DNA from: Tsukamurella paurometabola DSM 20162 | Lineage (GTDB): Bacteria > Actinomycetota > Actinomycetes > Mycobacteriales > Mycobacteriaceae | Direction of reading: 5' to 3' | Assembly: GCF_000092225.1 (NCBI RefSeq) | Contig: NC_014158.1 | Location: 372,001-436,000, forward strand | DNA length: 64,000 bases | Part shown: one piece after another, positions 33,832 through 42,624 of the stretch | Layout of the letters: every line of letters starts with the position of its first letter | Numbering within the stretch: position 1 is the first letter of the stretch | The notes under the pieces: generated by a model | The model's database searches: none | The model's input: only the letters and a program-made list of their open reading frames with translations | Told to the model about the DNA's origin: nothing | Made by a program: the position numbers and the translations under genes

Positions 33832-35025
33832 TCAGCGAGGCGTGCGCTGTGGCGAACAGGACAGGTTCGGTACGGCAGCGGACAGGATGTCGAAGGCGGC
33901 GTCGATCCGGTCGGGAATCGGGATGTTGCGGTTCGCGAGAAGCGCGACGCCGGTTCGCGATCCCGGGTGCAGTAGCACGTAGGTGCCGAATCCCTTGGTG
34001 GAACCCGTCTTGTTGAGCAGACACGAGGGCTCGGGGCCAGTCGGGGTGACGGGCCTACTCGCGCCCGTGATGCCAGCGGCGTTGGCGTCCTGCACTCGTT
34101 TCCGGGTCGCAGGGCTCGCGATGCCCTCCCATCCGAGTGACTGTCGCATCGGCGACACCTCGTATCGCGGTTGCATGGCCGACCGGATCGCCGGGGGTGT
34201 GGTCGGATTCATGAACGCGGCGGTGAACGCCGCGAGGTCGCTCGGCGTGGTCTTGACGCCGTAGGCCTCGGCGTCGAGTGGACGGGGGGAGAGCCGGACC
34301 CGCGGCGAATCGGAAGTGCGGCCCCATGCGTACCGATCGGCCGCTGAGTCGGGGATGGAGATGTAGGTGTCGCGCAGGTCCAGTGGTGTGAGTACTCGCT
34401 CTCGCAGCGCAACCGGGTAGTCCATCCCGTACGCAGCGGCGGCGGACAGGCCGAACAGCCCGATGCTGGGATTGGCGTACCGGCGAGTGGTGCCCGCCGG
34501 TGCGGTCGGGCGCCAGGTAGTGAAATAGTCGCGCATCGAAGTCTCGTCGGTCACCGACGGTGGAAACTGAAGTGGGAACTCGCCTGCGGTATACGTGCCG
34601 AGCTGATCGAGTGTCACGCCGGCTAGCGGAGTTCCGCGCAGCCAGGGTAGGAACCGGGCGGGGCTGTCCTGCAGTGATATCCGCCCGTCGGCTTCGGCGG
34701 TAGCACCCAACAGCGCGGTGTAGATCTTGCTCACCGAGCCGATCTCGAACAGGGTGTCCGGTCCGACGGCACGGGAATCCTCCGCGCCGAGCGTGCCGTC
34801 CGTGACGACGGTGGTCCGCGCACCCAGGACCACCGCGACGGCGATGCCTGGAATAGCATGTGCCCGACGTAGTTCCGTGATCACAGAGCGCGCGGTGGTG
34901 CTCACCTGATCGGGGGCTGCGCTAGGTGACTGATTCGGGTGTTCCGCCGGCTGTGCAGAACAGCCGGTCATAACCGCGGCGGTCAGTACTGCCGCGATCA
35001 GGGAGCGCATCGGAATGGAAGGCAT
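33832..35025 (-). CDS. Class C (AmpC-type) serine beta-lactamase, lipoprotein
   Basis: A 397-residue class C enzyme hydrolysing beta-lactams, cephalosporins in particular. The signal peptide ends in lipobox VMTGC (Cys22), so it is probably membrane-anchored on the outside of the cell. All catalytic motifs are present: SVSK (Ser97/Lys100), YAN in RRYANPSIGLFG and KTG in LNKTGSTKGFGTYV. Other AmpC hallmarks are LGTYTAGEFPLQFP, LDAEAYGVKTT and VALLANRNIPIPDRI. No ampR-like regulator is adjacent. It lies between direct repeats of the SDR gene, so it could be lost or amplified by recombination. Confidence 0.92.
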   Translation of the reverse strand: MPSIPMRSLIAAVLTAAVMTGCSAQPAEHPNQSPSAAPDQVSTTARSVITELRRAHAIPGIAVAVVLGARTTVVTDGTLGAEDSRAVGPDTLFEIGSVSKIYTALLGATAEADGRISLQDSPARFLPWLRGTPLAGVTLDQLGTYTAGEFPLQFPPSVTDETSMRDYFTTWRPTAPAGTTRRYANPSIGLFGLSAAAAYGMDYPVALRERVLTPLDLRDTYISIPDSAADRYAWGRTSDSPRVRLSPRPLDAEAYGVKTTPSDLAAFTAAFMNPTTPPAIRSAMQPRYEVSPMRQSLGWEGIASPATRKRVQDANAAGITGASRPVTPTGPEPSCLLNKTGSTKGFGTYVLLHPGSRTGVALLANRNIPIPDRIDAAFDILSAAVPNLSCSPQRTPR

Positions 35026-35160
35026 GGATCGAGAAGATCATGTGTCGAGTACGCCGTCGAGGTGTGGTGCGGCGAGATGGTGATACCCGTTCGCTATCAC
35101 CGCAGGTCGCGGCCGGCTTCGAGCGTCGCGATCAACGAGGGTCCGAGCGTGTCATCGAGG

Positions 35161-35561
35161 CGAGGTGCACTATGGAGGTATGGACCTCCGGATCGACGGC
35201 AGGGTGTTCCTGGTCTCCGGCGCTACCCGCGGCATCGGAGCGGCGGTGGTGCAGACGCTGCTCGCCGAAGGTGCGTGCGTCGGTGGCTATGCGCGCCGCG
35301 TCGCCGACGAGGTGGACGATTCGCGGCAGCTGATCGGGGCGGCCGAGGCCGCCGACGCCGGGCAGGTGCGCGCCTTCGTCGATCGCTGCGCGGAGCGGTT
35401 CGGCCGGGTCGACGGAGTGGTCGCGAACGCGGGACAGGGACTCATCGCCGGTCCCGACGCTCCGCTCGACGTGTGGCACGATCAGTTCGACCAGCGGATC
35501 ACGCACGCCAAGAACCTGATCGATGCCGCACTGCCACACATGCGGCGCACGGACGCGCCCG
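35161..35561 (+). repeat. Direct repeat B of the SDR 5' region (about 400 bp)
   Basis: Partner of 33112-33512; includes the start of the intact SDR gene. Confidence 0.85.
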
Positions 35562-35938
35562 CGATCGTGCTCCTCAACGCGGTGAGCGCGCACCACCCGG
35601 ACCCGATGATGGCGCCCGTGAGCGCCGCCCGGGCGGCCCTCGCCTCGTACGCCACCACGCTGAGCCGGCACCTCGCCGGCGACCGGATCCGCGTGGTCTC
35701 CGTCGATATCGGGATGATCGACACCCCTCGGCAGCGCGAACGCCATGCCGCGTCCGGGAGTGGACTCGACTATCAGGATTGGCTCGCCGGAGAGGCCGAG
35801 CGCCGCGGAATCCCCTGGGGCCGCGCCGGTACCACGGCAGAGGTGGCCGATACCGTCGCCTTCCTGCTCTCCCCGCGTTCCTCGTACAGCACCGGCACCT
35901 CGATCGCTATCGCGGGCGGGTTGCATCCCCGGCCCTGA
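35165..35938 (+). CDS. Short-chain dehydrogenase/reductase (intact copy)
   Basis: A 257-residue SDR-fold protein. The NAD(P) site VSGATRGIGAAV is near residue 20 and VVANAGQGLIAG is the NAG motif. The usual YxxxK catalytic pair is replaced (PVSAARAALASYATTL), so a classical oxidoreductase activity is uncertain. The C-terminal segment GRAGTTAEVADTVAFLLSPRSSYSTGTSIAIAGG is typical of the family. Start GTG 35165 or ATG 35180 (MDLRIDG). It is convergent with the HNH gene (3-bp spacer). Confidence 0.82.
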   Translation: MHYGGMDLRIDGRVFLVSGATRGIGAAVVQTLLAEGACVGGYARRVADEVDDSRQLIGAAEAADAGQVRAFVDRCAERFGRVDGVVANAGQGLIAGPDAPLDVWHDQFDQRITHAKNLIDAALPHMRRTDAPAIVLLNAVSAHHPDPMMAPVSAARAALASYATTLSRHLAGDRIRVVSVDIGMIDTPRQRERHAASGSGLDYQDWLAGEAERRGIPWGRAGTTAEVADTVAFLLSPRSSYSTGTSIAIAGGLHPRP

Positions 35939-35940
35939 CC

Positions 35941-37158
35941 TCACGCCGCCTGGGGCGGTGCAGTGGAACGGTGCACATGCCCTGTCGGGGTATGAGTTTC
36001 GACGGTGTGCCGGCCGGTCTCGTCGTCGACGGTGCGGCTGGACCACCCCGCTGCTTCCTTGGCGTAGTTGCACGCCGCGCACAGCCCCTGCCCGTTCGCC
36101 AGGCTGGTGGGGCCGCCGTGCGCGTGCGGGGCGATGTGGTCGGTGTGTGCGATCGGGGCGTCGCAGTACGGGGTGCGGCAGTACCGATCCCGCGCCGCGA
36201 TCACCTCCGCCAACCCGCGAGGAAACAACCGCGACCGCGAATCCAACCCGACCACAGCACCCGATTCCGGCTGCACGTAGAGGCGTTTGACCCACGCGAT
36301 CGCCTGCTCGGCCGCCCGCCCCACCAGATGGCGGGCGATCTCCCCCGGCAGCGTTCCACCGCCGGAGAGGTGCGCGGCGCCAGGCTGATCGCCCAGCAGA
36401 ACAGAGGCAGGGACGGTCAGGTTCACCGTCACCGGTTGCCCTTCTGCCGCCTCGCGGCCGGTGATCCGCGCGAACGCGGTATCAGCCATGATCTGCCCAC
36501 GACTGCGCGGCTCACCCGGCACACCGAACACGGCATCGGCCGCCGTCTTCAGTGCGGCGTACACGCCGACGGCCTGTGCGACCGGTAGCAGGATCGATAC
36601 CCGCGCCATGCAATCCGGCGCCGGACGGACCGTGACCCGACGATCCTTGGCGGCCAAAGCGACTCGGTCTACCGTGGCTTGTGCATCCAGCCGGTATGCG
36701 ACCTGCTTGACCGTGTCCTGCAAGCGCTTCAGGCCCAGGCCACCCGCGGCGAAGTTCTCGCCGCACAGTGCGGTATCGGCCTCGGTCTTCAGGCGGGGTT
36801 CCAGATGGGAGACACCGGCGACGATCACCTCCACCGCTTCCGGTGACACATCACCCTCGCGCAGCCGCGCGAAGGTGGCGGGCAGATCCCGCGCCAAGAC
36901 TTTCGCCCGGGACAGCATCGCCGTGGCCCGGTTGGTCGAGACTCGCAACGCGAGCGCCACCTCCGACGCTACGCCGGCCTCCCAGCGATCCTGCGCCGCA
37001 CCGGCGGCGATCCGCTCACACACCCGCGCCCGCAGCAGCTCGACGATCAGCCGGTACTGATCGAACACCACCCGCGCCCGTAACCGCTCCAACGCGGACA
37101 GTCCGGCGATCACCTCACCGCCAGCCCCCGAAGCCGTGCCGATATCTTCCTCTTCCAT
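35941..37158 (-). CDS. 13E12-family (DUF222) HNH endonuclease-domain protein
   Basis: A 405-residue member of the actinobacterial 13E12 repeat family. The N-terminal DUF222 helical region spans about residues 20-280. A C-terminal HNH domain follows: CRTPYCDAPIAHTDHIAPHAHGGPTSLANGQGLCAACNYAKE, with metal-binding Cys and His pairs (CDAP, HTDHI, CAACN). Such genes are multicopy in these genomes; they may be mobile or domesticated endonucleases. Biological role is unproven. Confidence 0.88.
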   Translation of the reverse strand: MEEEDIGTASGAGGEVIAGLSALERLRARVVFDQYRLIVELLRARVCERIAAGAAQDRWEAGVASEVALALRVSTNRATAMLSRAKVLARDLPATFARLREGDVSPEAVEVIVAGVSHLEPRLKTEADTALCGENFAAGGLGLKRLQDTVKQVAYRLDAQATVDRVALAAKDRRVTVRPAPDCMARVSILLPVAQAVGVYAALKTAADAVFGVPGEPRSRGQIMADTAFARITGREAAEGQPVTVNLTVPASVLLGDQPGAAHLSGGGTLPGEIARHLVGRAAEQAIAWVKRLYVQPESGAVVGLDSRSRLFPRGLAEVIAARDRYCRTPYCDAPIAHTDHIAPHAHGGPTSLANGQGLCAACNYAKEAAGWSSRTVDDETGRHTVETHTPTGHVHRSTAPPQAA

Positions 37159-37335
37159 ACTCGAACACTACGACCACCCACTGACAAGTTTTCGATTTGA
37201 AAGGTCAAGTGAATAGGTATATTTGGGTAGTCTCGGGGTATCGCATCCACCCTCGACGCCCCACCGCCCGTATATGCGAATCCACGGAGTCGTGGGCCGC
37301 TTCTGGCGGGAGAAGGCCACGTGCTCGACCGCGAA

Positions 37336-37776
37336 TCAGCGCCGAAAAGTGCGGAGGAACCACCGCTGCCACGGTGTCTCGACCGCACGCGGGTGGTACT
37401 CCGCACGAACGAACTCCACGGCATCGGCAGGTGAGAGTCCGTCGAGAATCGCGAGCGCGGCGAGACCCGTTCCCGTTCTGCCGATCCCGCCTCCGCACAC
37501 CACCTCGACCCGCTCGGTGGAGAGCAACTCGTGTGCCTGCGCGATCCGGCGCCTCGCGGCGCCCGGAGCCAGCGGTACCCCGAAATCCGGGGTGCGCACC
37601 CACAGGATCCTGCCCGGTGCGGACTCGGGAGGCAGCCAGGTAAGAGCGAGGGTCACGGTCGCTGCGTCCGCGGGTGCACCGGCGCGCAGGCTACGACCGC
37701 GCACCAGGGTGCCCGACGGTAGCCGTACCAGGCCGGCGGTGGAATCGGCCCACTGCCTCACGTGGGCGGCGTCCAC
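37336..37776 (-). CDS. Dual-specificity/tyrosine phosphatase-like protein
   Basis: About 146 residues if started at GTG 37776 (ORF open to 37869). The P-loop VCGGGIGRTGT fits the CX5R(S/T) phosphatase signature, and WVRTPDFGVPLAP may hold the general acid Asp. It lies immediately after and overlaps the stop of the FAD monooxygenase gene, so the two are probably co-transcribed. Substrate unknown. Confidence 0.75.
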   Translation of the reverse strand: MDAAHVRQWADSTAGLVRLPSGTLVRGRSLRAGAPADAATVTLALTWLPPESAPGRILWVRTPDFGVPLAPGAARRRIAQAHELLSTERVEVVCGGGIGRTGTGLAALAILDGLSPADAVEFVRAEYHPRAVETPWQRWFLRTFRR

Positions 37777-38909
37777 TGCTGGACCCGGCGCATACCCCAG
37801 TCCATGAGCCCGTCCGGGGCGAACCGGAAGGCCAGATCGCGGCCGAAGGCGACCAGCGGGTTGGGCCACTGCCCCGCGGCACCGAGCAGATGAGCCTGCC
37901 GCGCGATCCGCTGGGTGCGCCGCCTGCGCTGCTTGTCATAGCTGGTCAACGCCGCAGGCACCGCCCGCGGGTCCGGATCCGTCGCCAGCGGCCTCAGCAC
38001 CGACACCAGGACGGCCGCATCCTCCAGCGCCAGGTTCGCGCCCTGCCCCAGGGTCGGAGGCATGGCGTGCGCTGCATCACCCACCAGCGCCGCCTGCCCG
38101 CGAGAGAAGGTGCGCAGCGGGCGCGCGAGTCGCTCGATGGGTTGATAACCGATCCGCTTCGTTTCGGTGGCCGTGATCAGCTCCGGTATCGGATCGTGCC
38201 ACTGCCCGAACCGCTCCAGCAGCTCGCCGGGCTCCGGCTCGTCGTCCGCGGTGGAGGGACGCACCGCGAACCAGTACACCCGCCCGTCCCGCAGAGGCAC
38301 GTAACCGAAGCGCTCGCCCCGGCCGAAGGTCTCACCCGCGTCCTCGAGCGCCACCGGTGCGGCGGTGATGCCCCGCCATGCCCCGTACCCGCAGTACGCC
38401 GCACCCGGGTCACCCGCATAGCTGCCCCGGACCCGGCTCCGGATGCCGTCGGCGCCCACGATCACATGTGCGTACGACAGCAGGCCGCTCGGTCCGAGGT
38501 CGACGGTGTCCCGGTTGACGCCCTCGACCCGGATACCGGGACGCACGGTGTCCGGTACCAGCGCGCCCAGCAGCGCCTGGTGGAGCTCGGTGCGGTCGAT
38601 CACCCGCAATCCGGCCGCGGTCTCGGGGCGGAAGGTGCTCACCCGCGTACCGTCGACCGTCCGCGTGCCCACGGGGATCTCGGGCGGACCGTCCGCCGTC
38701 ACGGCCCGTACCCGTTCCTCCAACCCCAGCGATCGCAGCGCGGTGAAACCATTGTCGAACAGCGACAATCCCGAACCGCGGGGGAGGAAGCGCGCGGCCT
38801 GCTCCAGGACGATCACCTCGGCACCGGCGCGCTGCAGGCCCGCGGCGGCGGCGAGCCCGCCGATGCCCGCGCCCACCACCGCGACCCGGAGTGAGTTCGT
38901 CCTCCACAT
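37758..38909 (-). CDS. FAD-dependent aromatic-ring-type monooxygenase (PHBH fold)
   Basis: A 383-residue group A flavoprotein. The FAD site VVGAGIGGLAAAAGL is at the N-terminus, VIVGADGIRSRVR holds the DG motif, and LVGDAAHAMPPTLGQGANLALEDA is the GD motif binding the FAD ribose. ATG 38909 is chosen to fit the family; the frame is open to 38990. Close relatives include 3-hydroxybenzoate 6-hydroxylase-like and TetX-like enzymes, so substrate (aromatic or drug) is open. Confidence 0.85.
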   Translation of the reverse strand: MWRTNSLRVAVVGAGIGGLAAAAGLQRAGAEVIVLEQAARFLPRGSGLSLFDNGFTALRSLGLEERVRAVTADGPPEIPVGTRTVDGTRVSTFRPETAAGLRVIDRTELHQALLGALVPDTVRPGIRVEGVNRDTVDLGPSGLLSYAHVIVGADGIRSRVRGSYAGDPGAAYCGYGAWRGITAAPVALEDAGETFGRGERFGYVPLRDGRVYWFAVRPSTADDEPEPGELLERFGQWHDPIPELITATETKRIGYQPIERLARPLRTFSRGQAALVGDAAHAMPPTLGQGANLALEDAAVLVSVLRPLATDPDPRAVPAALTSYDKQRRRRTQRIARQAHLLGAAGQWPNPLVAFGRDLAFRFAPDGLMDWGMRRVQQWTPPT

Positions 38910-39080
38910 GTCTTCGACGGTAATGCGCCGTCGTCCCGCTGTCACCGAACCGGACATCCCACGTACCTCGCTGACAGTGTTTGCTGTCACGTGGGTGGCT
39001 CAAGTTTGGGATCGCACGGGATGTGCGGTTAATCTGTACCGTCCCTCTCGTATGGCCGACGGGGGTGAAGACTGAGGAGT

Positions 39081-39617
39081 ATGCCCGTGTCGATCGCCGA
39101 CGAGTGGGAGATCTGGTTCCCCGACGCCTATGAGATCGGCTCGGAGTCGGTGCGTTCGTTCGCCCGCGCGACCCGTAACTGGCACGTGCCCTACGCGGCC
39201 AGCCGGGTGGTTCCCGCAGACTCCGCCGTGCCCGCCACGATGCTCGGTGCGCCGCTGCTGCAGGCCGCGTCCGCGCTGGTCGGCAAGGCGATCCCGGGCT
39301 GCAACCTGTCCGCGATCCTGCACGCCGGCCAGACCTTCCACTACCTGCGGGCGTTGCAGATCGGCGACATCGTGAGTGTGGGCACCCGGCTCGGCTCGCA
39401 CATCGTCAAGGCAGACACCGACCTCATCACGGTCGACTGCATGGTGTACGTGGCCGATGAGCCGTGCGTCTCCGCCGAGATCTTCATCGCCCACAGCCAG
39501 CGTGAGACCGGTATCGACCTCGAGGCCGCGGATCGGCTCGCAGACGAGGTCATGATGACCGGCACCGGTCCGTCGAACAGCGACGAGTACGCGGCCAACG
39601 TCGCCTCCTCGATCTAG
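39081..39617 (+). CDS. MaoC/HadA-like N-terminal dehydratase-domain protein
   Basis: A 178-residue hot-dog-fold protein resembling FAS1-like (R)-hydroxyacyl dehydratase or HadA/HadC subunits. Visible features are the substrate-tunnel region VPATMLGAPLLQAAS and LHAGQTFHYLRALQIGDIVSVGTRL. The usual catalytic DxxxxH is not clear. GTG 39087 has GAGGAG seven to eight bases upstream and is a better start than ATG 39081, which lies almost on top of that site. It is divergent from the FAD monooxygenase and convergent with eccA. Confidence 0.72.
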   Translation: MPVSIADEWEIWFPDAYEIGSESVRSFARATRNWHVPYAASRVVPADSAVPATMLGAPLLQAASALVGKAIPGCNLSAILHAGQTFHYLRALQIGDIVSVGTRLGSHIVKADTDLITVDCMVYVADEPCVSAEIFIAHSQRETGIDLEAADRLADEVMMTGTGPSNSDEYAANVASSI

Positions 39618-41290
39618 ACCGCCACACCTACCAGCGCTTCGAGGGCTCTCGCCATATCGGCGCCCTCGATCCGCATGAGCTGCGCCTCGTCGAGGCCGGC
39701 CAGATCTGCCCCGGACTCCGCGAGCCGCATTTCGCGCTCCTCTTCCGCGGCCTCGATCACGTTGCGCACGAAGCGGCCGTTACCCAGTTGGTCGAGCCGG
39801 TCGGTGATGCCCGCACAGCAAGCCTCCAGAACGGCTGCGGCCTCGCCCGTGAGCACCGCATCGCGGGCCCTGGCCATGGCCTCGCCGATCTCCGCGAGTT
39901 CGCCCGGGGAGTAGCCGGGGAACCGGATCCGTCGCGCGAACCGCGACGCCAGGCCCTCGTTCGATCCGAGGAACCGGTCGATCTCGCCGTCGTATCCGGC
40001 GATGATCACCACCAGGCGATCGCGGTCGTTCTCCATGCGGGCCAGAAGCGTGTCGACGGCTTCCCGGCCGAACGCGTCACCGCCCGACAGCCCGTCCTGC
40101 ACCAGGGTGTACGCCTCGTCGATGAAGAGCACACCGTCGAGCGCGGAGTCGATCACCGCGCTGGTCTTGATCGCCGTGGCGCCCAGGTACTGCCCCACCA
40201 GATCGCGCCGGGAGCACTCGACCACGTTCTCGGTCTGCAGCAGCCCCAGCCCGCGATACATCCGGGCCACGATCCGGGCCACCGTGGTCTTGCCCGTGCC
40301 CGGTGGCCCGGTGAATGCCAGGTGGAGCGATCGGGCGCCACTGGACAGCCCGCGATCGGCGCGCACCTGGGCCAGCTGCATGGTGGTGCGCAGCCGTGCC
40401 ACCTGTTCCTTCACCTCGCGCAGCCCGACCTGCCGGTCGAGTTCGGCGGCGGCCTCGGCGAGCAGGTCCGCGGAGTCCTCGGCCTGCGCGTCCTCGGCCA
40501 CGGGTTCGTCGGGGGAAGCGAGTACCAGGCGGTGGTTCGGGTCGCGCAGCGCCGCCTCGGCCGGAGGGTACGACGGTGCCGCTCGTTCCAGCAGTGCGCG
40601 GGCGCCGTCCTCGTCGCCCTGCTCGCGGAGCACCAGCCCGTGGCAGTACCGCGCCGCCGCCGCGGCGCCCGGCACCGGTCCCGCCGCCGCCGCGGTGAGG
40701 TGCCGCGCCGCCTCGGCGAACCGGCCGAGCTGCGCCGCCGCGGCGCCGGCGATGGCGTGGCCGGCCGCGGCCAGCGCCTCGTCGTCCCAGCCACCGAGTC
40801 CGTCCAGTGCGGTCAGGACCTCGCCCCACCGGCGGCCGGTGGCACAGACGACCGCGCGCTGATACCGCTCGATGGGGCAGCTCACCGCGGCGTCGAGGGC
40901 ACGTTCGGCATCGTCGGGCGCACCGTCGGCGAGCAGCCGGGCGGCGTACGCGACGTGCGCGGTGGCCGCGTCCCGGAGCGGGTAGTCCACGTACATCCCG
41001 GTGGCGAAGGTGCCCGCCAGATCACCCGGTGAGAGCCCGGCGCGGCGCGCCGCGGACCCCAATGCGTCGGCGGTGCGGTGCAGCGCCGCGAGCACCTCGG
41101 CGGTGGTCTCGCCCGCGGCGGCGCGACCCAACCAGGCATCGGCCATTCCCGGATCGGCCGCGGTAGCCGCGGCGAAGGCCCGTCGAGCCAGTGCGGCATC
41201 TCGCGGTGTGGCCTCGAACTCACCCACCTGGATACCGAGAGCGGCGACGCCCGCCCGGAACGCCGACAGCGCTGATGCAGAAGCAGTCAT
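39614..41290 (-). CDS. EccA-like CbxX/CfqX AAA+ ATPase (orphan)
   Basis: A 558-residue ATPase. Residues 1-270 form a TPR-like helical domain rich in Ala. The AAA+ domain contains Walker A GPPGTGKTT (about residue 328), Walker B VLFIDEAYTL and arginine-finger region ASRFARRIRFPGYSP. The layout matches EccA, the cytosolic ATPase of type VII (ESX) secretion that recognises substrate-chaperone complexes. No esx, pe/ppe or other ecc genes are in the window, so it either serves an ESX locus elsewhere or has another role. It overlaps the MaoC-like gene end by four bases (convergent). Confidence 0.85.
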   Translation of the reverse strand: MTASASALSAFRAGVAALGIQVGEFEATPRDAALARRAFAAATAADPGMADAWLGRAAAGETTAEVLAALHRTADALGSAARRAGLSPGDLAGTFATGMYVDYPLRDAATAHVAYAARLLADGAPDDAERALDAAVSCPIERYQRAVVCATGRRWGEVLTALDGLGGWDDEALAAAGHAIAGAAAAQLGRFAEAARHLTAAAAGPVPGAAAAARYCHGLVLREQGDEDGARALLERAAPSYPPAEAALRDPNHRLVLASPDEPVAEDAQAEDSADLLAEAAAELDRQVGLREVKEQVARLRTTMQLAQVRADRGLSSGARSLHLAFTGPPGTGKTTVARIVARMYRGLGLLQTENVVECSRRDLVGQYLGATAIKTSAVIDSALDGVLFIDEAYTLVQDGLSGGDAFGREAVDTLLARMENDRDRLVVIIAGYDGEIDRFLGSNEGLASRFARRIRFPGYSPGELAEIGEAMARARDAVLTGEAAAVLEACCAGITDRLDQLGNGRFVRNVIEAAEEEREMRLAESGADLAGLDEAQLMRIEGADMARALEALVGVAV

Positions 41291-41333
41291 GGTGTCCCCC
41301 CAGACCCCGATTCGCCCCCGAGCCTAGCGGCGT

Positions 41334-41816
41334 CTAGCGCGCCAGGAGCGCGATCTCCCGGATCTCCTTGAGATCGGGGCCCACCTCGTCGGAGTGCCAC
41401 AGCCGAAGACGCCACTCGTCGGCGCCGTCGCCGGCATGCCGGGCACAGGCCTCGACCACGTAGTAGCCGCGGGCCATCGGGAACTCCACGATCTCTCCGA
41501 CCGCGCCGTCGGCGGGCGAGAACAACTCGACGGTGCCGGATGTGTCCACGCACAGGGTGGTGCTCAACACGGTGTCCCAGTCGCCATCGTGCGGTGGCAC
41601 GTCGTCCCAGTGCTCGATCTCCACCGGCATCGCCGACTGTGCCCGCGACGGTGACGCGAATCCCGCGGTCGCCTTGTTGGTGGCCGCGCCGTGCACGGTG
41701 ACCGCCGCGAGCAGATCGTCGGGGACGCGGTTGCCGAAACAGCTCGCGAAGAACTTGCCCTCGCGCAGGTCCAGCAGACCGGAGAGCTGCATGAGGACGC
41801 GGGGTTCGAGGTGCAT
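41334..41816 (-). CDS. Conserved hypothetical protein
   Basis: A 160-residue protein with no signal peptide or membrane segment. It has beta-rich stretches (TVELFSPADGAVGEIVEFPMARGYYVVEACARH, given here in part as GEIVEFPMARGYYVVEA) and an acidic middle. No family was recognised. It is divergent from the ABC transporter operon by 54 bp. Confidence 0.65.
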   Translation of the reverse strand: MHLEPRVLMQLSGLLDLREGKFFASCFGNRVPDDLLAAVTVHGAATNKATAGFASPSRAQSAMPVEIEHWDDVPPHDGDWDTVLSTTLCVDTSGTVELFSPADGAVGEIVEFPMARGYYVVEACARHAGDGADEWRLRLWHSDEVGPDLKEIREIALLAR

Positions 41817-41870
41817 GGATCAGTATTGTCCCCGATGCCGCAACCCGGTGCGTCTGGCAAGCTCGATGAC

Positions 41871-42623
41871 ATGTCCGAATCTACTTTCGCGGTGGCCGCC
41901 CGAGCCGTCGATCTGACCAAGGTCTACGGCGAGGGCGACAACGTGGTGCACGCGTTGGCCGGAGTCTCCGTCGACTTCCTCACGGGCGAGTTCACCGCGA
42001 TCATGGGGCCCTCGGGCTCCGGCAAGTCCACGTTGATGCACTGTCTGGCCGGCCTGGACACGGCCAGCAGTGGATCAGTGCAGGTGGGCGGCACCGAGCT
42101 CACTTCACTCAGCGATAAGCAGATCACGGAGCTGCGGCGCGACCGGATCGGTTTCGTCTTCCAGGCGTTCAACCTGGTGCCCACGCTCACCGCGCTGGAG
42201 AACATCACCCTGCCGCTCGACATCGCCGGCCGCAAACCCGACCAGCAGTGGCTCGATACCGTCGTCGACCGACTCGGCCTGCGCCCGCGCCTGGACCACC
42301 GGCCCACCGAGCTCTCCGGAGGCCAGCAGCAGCGCGTGGCCTGTGCCCGCGCTCTGGTCGGCAGGCCGGACATCATCTTCGGCGATGAGCCCACCGGCAA
42401 CCTGGACTCGCGATCCGGCGCCGAGGTGCTGTCGATTCTGCGGTCCGCGGTGAACGACTTCCGGCAGACCGTGGTGATCGTGACGCACGATCCGCGCGCC
42501 GCGTCCTATGCCGACCGGGTGGTGTTCCTGGCGGACGGGCGGATCGTCGACGAGATGCGCGGACCGACCGCCGAAACGGTGATGGACAAGATGATCCATC
42601 TCGACGAGCTCGTGGGCGGCTGA
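41871..42623 (+). CDS. ABC transporter ATPase (LolD/MacB type)
   Basis: A 250-residue ATPase. Walker A GPSGSGKST, Q-loop FVFQAFNLVPTL, signature LSGGQQQRVACARAL, Walker B DIIFGDEPTGNLD and H-loop VTHD are all present. The FQAFNLVPTLTALENI stretch marks the LolD/MacB/FtsE branch, which works with FtsX-type permeases. The ATG at 41871 (MSESTF) is chosen; an upstream open frame lacks homology. It is followed by its permease after one base. Confidence 0.93.
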   Translation: MSESTFAVAARAVDLTKVYGEGDNVVHALAGVSVDFLTGEFTAIMGPSGSGKSTLMHCLAGLDTASSGSVQVGGTELTSLSDKQITELRRDRIGFVFQAFNLVPTLTALENITLPLDIAGRKPDQQWLDTVVDRLGLRPRLDHRPTELSGGQQQRVACARALVGRPDIIFGDEPTGNLDSRSGAEVLSILRSAVNDFRQTVVIVTHDPRAASYADRVVFLADGRIVDEMRGPTAETVMDKMIHLDELVGG

Positions 42624-42624
42624 G

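Noticed and set aside
33117-33982. Functional SDR protein reading on into the beta-lactamase antisense strand
   Set aside because: Homology to the intact SDR ends near 33805 after a frameshift, and the rest is antisense to ampC.
33002-34024. Upstream extension of the aldehyde dehydrogenase frame
   Set aside because: The extra 340 residues match no family and lie antisense to the SDR fragment; ALDH family length is reached from ATG 33001.
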